DNA of 8,457 nucleotides from an uncultured Collinsella sp. (GTDB lineage Bacteria > Actinomycetota > Coriobacteriia > Coriobacteriales > Coriobacteriaceae), in assembly GCA_902494605.1 (NCBI GenBank), contig CABUUG010000079.1, positions 1-8,457 on the forward strand, in the 5' to 3' direction. The translations under genes and the position numbers were made by a program. Under the pieces are notes generated by a model, which was not told the DNA's origin, did no database searches, and was given only the letters and a program-made list of their open reading frames with translations. Position 1 is the stretch's first letter; every line of letters begins with the position of its first letter. Shown here piece by piece: positions 1-4,712 of this stretch.

Positions 1-281
1 CCACGCCGCAGCTGCCGGCTTACGTCCTGCGCCCCGAGAGCTATGACGACGTGGAGACCGTGGTGCGCCGCGTTCGCACCAAGCAGCCTGTCGCACTGAT
101 TTTTGTGGGCGTACGCACCGAAGTTGCCAAGCGCGTCTTGGACTTCTCTTACGGCTTTGCCTGCGGTCTGGGTGCCACGGTCAAGGAGGTGGGCGACCGC
201 GTGTTCATGGTGCTGCCCGCCGGTTGCGAGGTCAAAGATTCCGATCTCAAGAAGCTTCGTGCCGACGGCTACCTTAAGTAA
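1..281 (+). CDS. sepF: Cell division protein SepF, C-terminal part (5' end outside window)
   Basis: The reading frame is open from the left edge (first full codon at position 3) to TAA at 279-281, giving 92 visible residues. SepF is a cytoplasmic FtsZ-binding protein that ties the Z-ring to the membrane in Gram-positive bacteria. The visible part matches the C-terminal dimerisation/FtsZ-binding domain: an entry strand with RPESYDD, a helix ending in KQPVALIFVG (usual form RRPVVVNL), the helix VAKRVLDFSYGFACGLGA, and the closing strand GDRVFMVLPAGCEV (usual form vFLltP..v.v). The N-terminal membrane-binding helix would lie upstream of the window. The next gene is yggT, as in the conserved sepF-yggT-divIVA cluster, and its coding frame is the same as that of sepF. 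A GTG at 51-53 is internal to the domain and is not a plausible start. The family call is confident from the motifs and the neighbourhood. Confidence 0.9.
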   Translation, partial: TPQLPAYVLRPESYDDVETVVRRVRTKQPVALIFVGVRTEVAKRVLDFSYGFACGLGATVKEVGDRVFMVLPAGCEVKDSDLKKLRADGYLK

Positions 282-290
282 AGACAAGAC

Positions 291-305
291 GAGGAGATTC
301 CCATC
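291..305 (+). promoter_or_regulatory. Ribosome binding site and non-AUG initiator of yggT
   Basis: GAGGAG (291-296) is a good Shine-Dalgarno and points to ATC at 303-305 with a 6-nt spacer. It lies 10 nt after the sepF stop, so translational coupling to sepF is likely. No other Shine-Dalgarno precedes a conventional start in this frame before residue 27 of the protein. Confidence 0.6.
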
Positions 306-584
306 AACATCTACACTATCGTCCAGCTGGTCAACACGCTGTTCAACTTCTATTCCACGCTCATTGTCGTCTACTGCTTTATGACGTGGATTCCCATGAA
401 GCAGGGTGGTTTGCTTCAGGATATTGCCGCGGTGCTTGATAGTGTGTGCGGTCCGTGGCTCAACCTGTTCCGTCGTTTCATCCCGCCGATGGGCGGTATC
501 GATTTTTCGCCGGTCGTTGCGATTATTGCGTTGCAGTTGGTGCAGAGGCTGGTTCTGCAGCTTCTTATAGGTATACTCGTGTAG
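303..584 (+). CDS. YggT family membrane protein, probable ATC start
   Basis: The protein has about 93 residues if translation begins at ATC 303, which is the usual YggT size. It has two membrane segments: residues 3-26 (ending VVYCF, then the family TWIP turn) and 70-93 at the C-terminus. Between them lies the family signature W-L-x-L-F-R-R-F-I-P-P-M-G-G-I-D-F-S-P. YggT proteins are small integral membrane proteins of poorly defined role; in Gram-positive bacteria they sit in the division cluster beside sepF and divIVA, as here. There is no ATG, GTG or TTG in frame between the sepF stop (279-281) and ATG 381. Starting at 381 would leave 67 residues and delete the first membrane segment. A GAGGAG at 291-296 stands 6 nt before ATC 303, so ATC is the best-supported initiator; ATT 297 is too close to it. 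Family call confident, start less so. Confidence 0.85.
   Translation: MNIYTIVQLVNTLFNFYSTLIVVYCFMTWIPMKQGGLLQDIAAVLDSVCGPWLNLFRRFIPPMGGIDFSPVVAIIALQLVQRLVLQLLIGILV
572..577 (+). promoter_or_regulatory. Possible -10 box for divIVA inside the yggT 3' end
   Basis: TATACT at 572-577 is a good -10 hexamer ending 68 nt before the divIVA start. The hexamer 17 nt upstream, CTGGTT (549-554), is a poor -35. It could give divIVA transcription independent of sepF-yggT. Weak evidence. Confidence 0.3.
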
Positions 585-645
585 AACTGACTTAGTAACT
601 TACGTCGGGCGTGTAGCGCCGAGGCGATGAAAAAGGAGACTTGTT

Positions 646-1320
646 ATGGCTATTACCCCTGCAGACATCCAGGCTCAGACTTTCTCTGAGGCCAAGCGTG
701 GCTACGATCCTGCTGAGGTCGACGTCTTCTTGGAGACGCTGTCCTCCGAGGTTGACGCTATGCTCGCTAAGATCGTCGACCTTAAGGGTCGCCTGACTGC
801 TACCGAGCAGCAGCTTGCCGATGCGCAGGCTCAGCTTGCCCAAGCTCAGGATGCCACCGCCCAGGCCGTTCCTGCCGCCCCCGTGGCTGCTCCCGCCCCT
901 GACTTCTCCGCTCAGGAGCGCCAGATTTCCGCTGCCCTGATCGCTGCCCAGCAGACCGCTGAGACCATCGTCAACGATGCCAACGAGAACGCTGAGCGTA
1001 TCCGCAACGAGGCTGACGCCAAGGCCCGCGAGGTTATCCGCCAGGCTCTGACCGAGAAGCAGGCCGAGCTCGAGGAGATCGATCGTCTCAAGGCTTCCCG
1101 TGAGGAGTTCAAGGCAGAGTATCTCAAGCTCATCCAGCACTTCATGGACGATGCCCAGAATTCCTTCCCGGCCGATCTGATGGCCTCCACGCCGGTCGGT
1201 TCTGCCGCTTCTCCTGCAGTGACTGTTCCCGCCGAGCCGCTGCCCGTCGCTGACCCGGTTGTCCCCGTGGCCGATCCCTTCGCCCCGATCGACAACTTTG
1301 CTGCCGACGACCTGGACTAA
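646..1320 (+). CDS. divIVA: DivIVA/Wag31-type polar scaffold protein
   Basis: This 224-residue cytoplasmic coiled-coil protein senses negatively curved membrane at septa and poles and recruits division or cell-wall machinery. Residues 1-30 form the DivIVA membrane-binding domain, with I-T-P-A-D-I-Q, then F13, then KRGYD (17-21) and EVDVFLE (24-30). A short coiled coil follows (about 31-70, rich in Q and L-A-x-A-Q), then an Ala/Pro linker (75-86), a second long charged coiled coil (about 88-165) and a disordered Ala/Pro/Asp-rich tail (175-224) ending DDLD. Length and two-coil layout are normal for actinobacterial DivIVA. AAAAGGAG at 631-638 lies 7 nt before the ATG and fixes the start. It is the last gene of the sepF-yggT-divIVA run and is followed directly by a terminator. 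Codons are strongly biased (GCT, GCC, CAG, GAG), which suggests high expression. Confidence 0.92.
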   Translation: MAITPADIQAQTFSEAKRGYDPAEVDVFLETLSSEVDAMLAKIVDLKGRLTATEQQLADAQAQLAQAQDATAQAVPAAPVAAPAPDFSAQERQISAALIAAQQTAETIVNDANENAERIRNEADAKAREVIRQALTEKQAELEEIDRLKASREEFKAEYLKLIQHFMDDAQNSFPADLMASTPVGSAASPAVTVPAEPLPVADPVVPVADPFAPIDNFAADDLD

Positions 1321-1346
1321 CATTCGGCCTACAATTTAGTGCCTAG

Positions 1347-1376
1347 AAAGGACCCGCAGCTTGCGGGTCCTTTTTT
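1347..1376 (+). terminator. Intrinsic terminator after divIVA
   Basis: A 9-bp perfect stem (1350-1358 with 1362-1370, GGACCCGCA / TGCGGGTCC) has a 3-nt loop and is followed by six T (1371-1376). The three A before the stem can extend it. It starts 27 nt after the divIVA stop and closes the division cluster. Confidence 0.93.
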
Positions 1377-1401
1377 ATGACTGTGCCGGAGTGCGTAACA
1401 T

Positions 1402-1439
1402 AAAAAACCGAGCCCTGCACATAATGGCGCAGAACTCGG
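1402..1439 (-). terminator. Intrinsic terminator after the nitroreductase gene
   Basis: Read on the minus strand, CCGAG (1439-1435) and CTGC (1432-1429) pair with GCAG (1418-1415) and CTCGG (1412-1408) across a 2x2 internal loop, followed by six T (1407-1402). It lies about 50 nt beyond the nitroreductase stop and faces the divIVA terminator, as expected for convergent units. Confidence 0.8.
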
Positions 1440-1460
1440 CGAACGGGTGAGCGGTCAAGG

Positions 1461-1490
1461 GTAGGTTTTAAGGCATGTCCCAAAACCTAC
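1461..1490. repeat. 9-bp perfect inverted repeat over the nitroreductase stop codon
   Basis: GTAGGTTTT (1461-1469) and AAAACCTAC (1482-1490) are perfect reverse complements separated by 12 nt. The right arm contains the TAG stop (1489-1487 on the minus strand) and part of the last codon. There is no adjoining T-run, so it is not a second intrinsic terminator. It could be a 3' mRNA-stabilising hairpin or a protein site. Confidence 0.6.
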
Positions 1491-2017
1491 TTGAGGAGGA
1501 AGTCGGAGAGGGGAATGGTACGGGCCTCGCGATGCTCGGGATCGGCGATGTGGTCGGCAGGATATCCACAGACGAGCATGTGATAGGGATAGACGCCCTT
1601 GGGCAGATTGAACTGCTCCTGCGCCACCTCAGGCTTAAAATGGCATACCCAGCACGTTCCCAGGCCCTGCTCGGTGGCCTCCATCATCATCTGATCACAC
1701 ACGATTGAGGTGTCGATTTCACTAGAATTCATCTGGTCATACGGGCGCACCCAAGCATCGCCGGTAACGCTGCAAATAAGGAAGACAAGCGGAGCGCCAA
1801 AGATAGACTCATCACGAGCAAACCGAGGCTGACAAGCAGCAGCCTTCTCCAGAAGCTCAGGCGTATCCAGCACCATCACACGAGAAGGATGATTATTACA
1901 AGCAGAAGGAGCAATACGCCCAGCCTCAACAATGGCATCCACCACAGCCTGCTCAACAGAACGATCCTCAAACAAACGACAAGAATACCGAGACCGAGCC
2001 AGATCCAAATACGACAT
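1487..2017 (-). CDS. Nitroreductase family protein (FMN-dependent)
   Basis: The 176-residue protein is a compact member of the FMN nitroreductase fold. These are soluble, usually dimeric NAD(P)H oxidoreductases; the natural substrate cannot be read from sequence. Visible motifs are the N-terminal FMN-phosphate-binding R-S-R-Y-S-C-R (8-14), A-P-S-A-C-N-N-H-P-S (36-45), the middle helix starting at D102 with MMMEATEQGLGTCWV (110-124), and the end-of-fold V-C-G-Y-P-A-D (149-155). The size fits the short subfamily annotated in anaerobes. ATG 2017 is chosen because GGAGGG (2028-2023) lies 5 nt upstream and the nitroreductase pattern begins there; the frame is open to an ATG at 2083, but that would add 22 residues unlike the family. 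Codons of roughly the first 70 residues end mainly in T or G, unlike the C-ending codons of the 3' half and the neighbours. It has its own terminator and a long leader. Confidence 0.9.
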   Translation of the reverse strand: MSYLDLARSRYSCRLFEDRSVEQAVVDAIVEAGRIAPSACNNHPSRVMVLDTPELLEKAAACQPRFARDESIFGAPLVFLICSVTGDAWVRPYDQMNSSEIDTSIVCDQMMMEATEQGLGTCWVCHFKPEVAQEQFNLPKGVYPYHMLVCGYPADHIADPEHREARTIPLSDFLLK

Positions 2018-2195
2018 AGAAGCCCTCCAACAATTAAAAATCAAACAAATCCAAAGTAACCCAAAGAGTACCCAAGGCAGCAATCAGCCAAACGCTCATC
2101 AAGGGCCAAAGTGTCCGAACGGGTACCAAAGGTCCCTTCAGCCAAACTCCCATTGCGCTAAAACTATCAGCCAAAGTTCCAATGGTGGTATGTAA
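2018..2195 (-). promoter_or_regulatory. G+T-rich leader region of the nitroreductase gene with three 9-bp repeats
   Basis: This stretch has no convincing gene. On the plus strand it is A+C-rich, so on the nitroreductase sense strand it is G+T-rich. The 9-mer TTTGGCTGA (minus strand) occurs three times, at 2175-2167, 2146-2138 and 2092-2084, and shorter TTTGG units recur at 2130, 2110, 2065 and 2055. I could not find a convincing -35/-10 pair. A 39-codon hydrophobic open frame (2153-2034) exists here but has no Shine-Dalgarno. The repeats fall in different reading frames, which favours a nucleic-acid role over a coding one. Confidence 0.45.
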
Positions 2196-2279
2196 GGCGA
2201 AGGGCCGGCCACGGTTTACTTTCGAACGACTCTGCAAAGCAGCCGGAGTGAGAAAGCAAACCGTGGCCGGCCCTTCGCC
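2196..2279. repeat. Long palindromic element: 22-bp perfect inverted repeat with 40-nt centre
   Basis: Arms 2196-2217 and 2258-2279 are perfect 22-bp reverse complements, each containing the 8-bp palindrome GGCCGGCC. After one mismatch (2218/2257) five more pairs form (2219-2223 with 2252-2256), making a stem of about 28 bp. A small CTGC/GCAG hairpin sits in the loop (2232-2242). It begins 20 nt downstream of the DUF47 stop on the minus strand. Neither side has a T-run and I see no target-site duplication. It may be a terminator without a U-tract, an mRNA 3'-end protector, or a dispersed palindromic or MITE-like repeat. Confidence 0.75.
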
Positions 2280-2299
2280 GCCGGGACACGTACCCCCAA

Positions 2300-2923
2300 T
2301 TAACTGTTCTTCATGACAATCGAATCCACAACATCGGCCACATTCTCACAGCAGTCAGCGCAGTACTCCAGGAAGGCGTACACGTCACGCCAAGCGATGA
2401 CCTCGAGCGGGTCCTTGCCGTTAACGTGCAGGTTGCGCATGGCGTTGATGTAGAGCTCGTCGGCCTCGGACTCGATGGTGTTGATCTGGATGACAAGTTC
2501 GCGCAGGGTCTTGGACTTGCGGTAGTTGGGAAGCTCGACCATTAGGTCCTTCATGGCGCGGCAGGCATCGGTTACCTTGTGGGCGATGACGATGGCGTCG
2601 GGATGGATGCTCTGAATGTTGGTGAAGTAGACGCGCTGCACGACGCCCTCGATGCGGTCGAGCACGGTGTCGAGTGAGCAGCTCATCAGATCCAGATCCT
2701 CGCGCTCGAGCGGGGTGATAAAGGCGGTGAGCAGGGCGTCTTCGAGCTCGTGGTGCTTCTTGTCTGCCGCATGCTCAATCGCATGCATCTTATCGAGCAT
2801 GTCGTGGATCTGCGCGGGGTCAAAGTTCTCAAAAATCTTGGTGAGCAGCTCTGCGGCCTGGACGGCGAGGTCGGCGCAGGCGACGTAGTTGTCAAAGTAG
2901 AACGAATCGGGTTTCTTTGCCAT
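2300..2923 (-). CDS. DUF47 / PhoU-like phosphate transport accessory protein
   Basis: This 207-residue all-helical protein belongs to the DUF47 (TIGR00153) family, distant relatives of PhoU. They are encoded next to PiT transporters and are thought to modulate them from the cytoplasmic side. PhoU-type metal-binding E-x-x-x-D motifs are visible at E50-H-A-A-D54, E151-S-E-A-D155 and E193-N-V-A-D197. The family block A-F-I-T-P-L-E-R-E-D-L lies at 67-77, and the C-terminal helix EYCADCCENVADVVDSIVM is typical. Length is normal for the family. AAAGGA (2935-2930) is 6 nt upstream of the ATG. It follows the PiT gene by 66 nt with no terminator between, so the two very probably share an mRNA, with PiT first. 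No DNA-binding or ATPase domain is present. It should not be called phoU itself. Confidence 0.92.
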   Translation of the reverse strand: MAKKPDSFYFDNYVACADLAVQAAELLTKIFENFDPAQIHDMLDKMHAIEHAADKKHHELEDALLTAFITPLEREDLDLMSCSLDTVLDRIEGVVQRVYFTNIQSIHPDAIVIAHKVTDACRAMKDLMVELPNYRKSKTLRELVIQINTIESEADELYINAMRNLHVNGKDPLEVIAWRDVYAFLEYCADCCENVADVVDSIVMKNS

Positions 2924-2989
2924 GAGTGGTCCTTTCGAGGTGAAGATGGGCGGGCGAGGTAATGCAGTCCGGATGGACGTTCGGTTTGA

Positions 2990-4039
2990 CTAGAGGAACA
3001 TCATGAACAGCTTGGCCATGACAAAGCTGATGAGTCCGCAGGCAGGGAAGGTGAAGAACCAGGTGAACATCATGTCCTTGACGACGCCGAAGTTGATGGC
3101 CGAGAGGCGTTTGACGGCACCGACGCCCATAATGGCGCAGGTCTTGATGTGCGTGGAGGACACGGGGATGCCGGTAAGGGTGGCAAGCAGCAGGTTCGCG
3201 GCGCCTGCGAGGTCGGCAGAGAAGCCCTGATACTTCTCGAGCTTAACCATGCTCTGGCCGACGGACTTGATGATGCGCTCGCCGCCCACGCTGGTGCCGA
3301 TGCCCATGGTTGCCGAGCACAGCAGCATAATCCAGATGGGGATGCCGGCATCGCCGACGCTCGTCTGGCCGCTGGCGAAGGCCACGCCTAAAAAGAGCAC
3401 GCCGATGAACTTCTGTCCATCCTGCGCGCCGTGCATAAAGCTCATGGCCGCGGCACTCGCGATCTGAGCGTATTTAAAGAAGACGTTGGCACGTCGCCTG
3501 TTGGCGGCGGCAAACAGAATCGAGACGAGTTTGCACAGGATCCAGCCCATGACAAAGCCCAGACCGATGGAGAGCGCCAGGCCGTAGATGACCTTCATCC
3601 ATTCGTGGACGTTGACGCTGCTCGCGCCGCCGAGGGCGATAGCGGCACCGGTCAGGCCGGCGATAAGGCTGTGGCTTTGCGAGGTGGGGATACCAAAACG
3701 CGACGCTGTGGCGCCGTAGACGACGATGGAGAACAGCGCCGCGCAGAGGCACGCGAGCGCCATGGTGCTGTTTCCGCCAAAGTCGACGATATGTGAGATG
3801 GTGTTGGCGACGCTCGCGTTAAAGTGCGTCATGATGAGCACGCCGAGGAAGTTGAATGCGGCGCTCATGAGAATGGCGGCGCGGGCGGGCATGCAACGCG
3901 TAGTGACGCAGGTCGCGATGGCGTTGGGCGCGTCGGTCCATCCATTGACGAAGATGGCGCCCAACGCGAGGATCACGGTGACGGCAAGGACTGGGTTCGA
4001 CACAATTTGGCCGAGGAAGGTTGAGAACGTTACGTCCAT
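2990..4039 (-). CDS. PiT family inorganic phosphate transporter
   Basis: The 349-residue polytopic membrane protein imports phosphate (or metal-phosphate) using the ion gradient. The duplicated PiT signature is clear. The first half has N-G-W-T-D-A-P-N-A-I-A-T (32-43, usually NGxxDAANAIAT) and G-I-P-T-S-Q-S-H (116-123). The second half has H-G-A-Q-D-G-Q-K (203-210) and G-I-P-V-S-S-T-H (290-297). About ten hydrophobic segments are visible, with the charged loop R181-R183 near the centre separating the halves. Length is in the usual range of compact bacterial PiT proteins. ATG 4039 is the only reasonable start: an in-frame TAA stands at 4072-4070 and no other start lies between. The sequence just before it has only a poor Shine-Dalgarno, while a perfect one lies farther upstream in front of a mini-ORF. 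It is the first gene of the PiT-DUF47 unit. Confidence 0.95.
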   Translation of the reverse strand: MDVTFSTFLGQIVSNPVLAVTVILALGAIFVNGWTDAPNAIATCVTTRCMPARAAILMSAAFNFLGVLIMTHFNASVANTISHIVDFGGNSTMALACLCAALFSIVVYGATASRFGIPTSQSHSLIAGLTGAAIALGGASSVNVHEWMKVIYGLALSIGLGFVMGWILCKLVSILFAAANRRRANVFFKYAQIASAAAMSFMHGAQDGQKFIGVLFLGVAFASGQTSVGDAGIPIWIMLLCSATMGIGTSVGGERIIKSVGQSMVKLEKYQGFSADLAGAANLLLATLTGIPVSSTHIKTCAIMGVGAVKRLSAINFGVVKDMMFTWFFTFPACGLISFVMAKLFMMFL

Positions 4040-4069
4040 ATATGGGCTTTCTCGAAGTTTGCAGACACG

Positions 4070-4101
4070 TTACAAAAACATGATAAATCGTATCACCTCC
4101 T
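4070..4101 (-). promoter_or_regulatory. PiT leader: perfect Shine-Dalgarno plus three-codon mini-ORF
   Basis: On the minus strand AGGAGGTGAT (4101-4092) is a full match to the 16S 3'-end complement. After 10 nt comes ATG TTT TTG TAA (4081-4070), encoding M-F-L. The stop is in the same frame as PiT and 30 nt before its ATG. The PiT start itself has no comparable Shine-Dalgarno. This looks like a translated leader controlling PiT by re-initiation or attenuation, but that is inference. Confidence 0.45.
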
Positions 4102-4170
4102 GTGGGTTTCTTTACCGAGTTCTGATGGGAGAAGTGAACTTTTTGGCACTAAAATTGAATATTAGCCCTG

Positions 4171-4199
4171 TTGACCGCGGGTGCTCTTTTTGCTAACAC
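4171..4199 (+). promoter_or_regulatory. Possible upstream promoter for the 112-residue gene
   Basis: TTGACC (4171-4176), a 17-nt spacer and TAACAC (4194-4199) form a good -35 with a poor -10. It would give a leader of about 85 nt and lies in the PiT divergent intergenic region. Confidence 0.25.
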
Positions 4200-4252
4200 G
4201 CCATGCGGACACGTGCGATTACTACGACACTCCAAAACCACAGTCTGTTCGC

Positions 4253-4282
4253 TTTACAACATGCAAACATGCGTTCGATAAT
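4253..4282 (+). promoter_or_regulatory. Promoter giving a probably leaderless mRNA
   Basis: TTTACA (4253-4258), an 18-nt spacer and GATAAT (4277-4282) make a good sigma-70-type promoter. The usual start point, 7-8 nt past the -10, falls at or one base before the ATG at 4290. The transcript would then have no 5' leader, and the GGGGG before the ATG would not be transcribed. Confidence 0.6.
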
Positions 4283-4289
4283 AGGGGGC

Positions 4290-4628
4290 ATGGAATATCG
4301 ACAGACAGATGGCAAAACTCGGCGCGTGCACAAGCAGTATGTGGACGTCGTGGCTCGCATCCTCGCGGGCGGACAGGTCGTGCCGGTCACCGTCTGCTGG
4401 GTCGACGGTCGTTGCTTTACGATTGACGAGATTGTCTCGACCACTGGGTTTGGCCTGACGGTTCACGGCATTCGTACGGCAACCTATAAGGTGCGTTTTG
4501 GCGGGCACGCGACCGAGTTGTATCTGGAGGACCAGACGCGCGAACGACCAGATGGCTCGCAGGCCCATCTGATGCGTTGGTGGGTGTGGGCATTCGACCG
4601 TACGCTCGAGGGCGAGCGCCGTGGGTAA
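4290..4628 (+). CDS. Hypothetical protein, 112 residues, function not recognised
   Basis: I do not recognise this family. It looks like a real gene: it has a promoter at the right distance, GC-rich third positions, and a start supported by position. The frame is open farther upstream to 4203, but the promoter lies inside that extension and its composition is not coding-like. The protein is soluble, basic at the N-terminus (K-T-R-R-V-H-K, 9-15), then strand-rich: V-V-P-V-T-V-C-W-V-D-G-R-C-F-T-I-D-E-I-V (30-49), then a strand with G-I-R-T-A-T-Y-K-V-R-F-G-G (60-72), T-E-L-Y-L-E-D (75-81), and a closing R-W-W-V-W-A-F-D (96-103). The order strand/DGR/strand ending in an aromatic cluster resembles small beta-barrel proteins such as DUF6504, but only in general pattern. 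No membrane segment or signal peptide. It is divergent from PiT and 84 nt upstream of the Bax inhibitor-like gene. Confidence 0.75.
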   Translation: MEYRQTDGKTRRVHKQYVDVVARILAGGQVVPVTVCWVDGRCFTIDEIVSTTGFGLTVHGIRTATYKVRFGGHATELYLEDQTRERPDGSQAHLMRWWVWAFDRTLEGERRG

Positions 4629-4646
4629 GGACGTGCGGCATTCGGG

Positions 4647-4652
4647 TACAAT
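4647..4652 (+). promoter_or_regulatory. -10 box of the Bax inhibitor-like gene
   Basis: TACAAT (4647-4652), preceded by GGG, is a good -10 and gives a leader of about 55 nt before ATG 4713. The expected -35 position holds no match. A similar GGG-TATCAT precedes the gene at 5550. Confidence 0.45.
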
Positions 4653-4674
4653 GACAGGAATCTTGTCAGCTACT

Positions 4675-4698
4675 GCGCCGTTATTTGTGGCGCTTTTT
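4675..4698 (+). terminator. Weak hairpin plus T-run in the leader (possible attenuator)
   Basis: GCGCC (4675-4679) pairs with GGCGC (4689-4693) and is followed by five T (4694-4698), immediately before the AAAGGA ribosome site. It may end transcripts of the 112-residue gene or attenuate the next gene. A 5-bp stem is weak. Confidence 0.35.
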
Positions 4699-4712
4699 GA
4701 AAGGACGAACCT

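Noticed and set aside
592..1323. Long open frame on the minus strand opposite divIVA (243 codons)
   Set aside because: It is a shadow of the strongly biased divIVA codons, lacks a ribosome site, and the plus-strand protein has clear DivIVA motifs and a terminator.
2018..2083. Upstream start of the nitroreductase at ATG 2083
   Set aside because: The extra 22 residues are hydrophobic and unlike the family; GGAGGG stands 5 nt before ATG 2017, where the family N-terminus begins.
4119..4140. Pho-box-like GTTCAC (minus strand) upstream of PiT
   Set aside because: Only one GTTCAC hexamer is present; the repeated unit at 11-bp spacing expected for a PhoP box of the Streptomyces type is missing.
4203..4289. 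Upstream start (ATG 4203) for the 112-residue protein
   Set aside because: The extension has non-coding composition and contains the promoter that places the RNA start at 4290.
4652..4668. TGACA/TGTCA inverted repeat next to the -10 of the Bax inhibitor-like gene as an operator
   Set aside because: Five base pairs over 17 nt is near chance in a window of this size, and I see no second copy.
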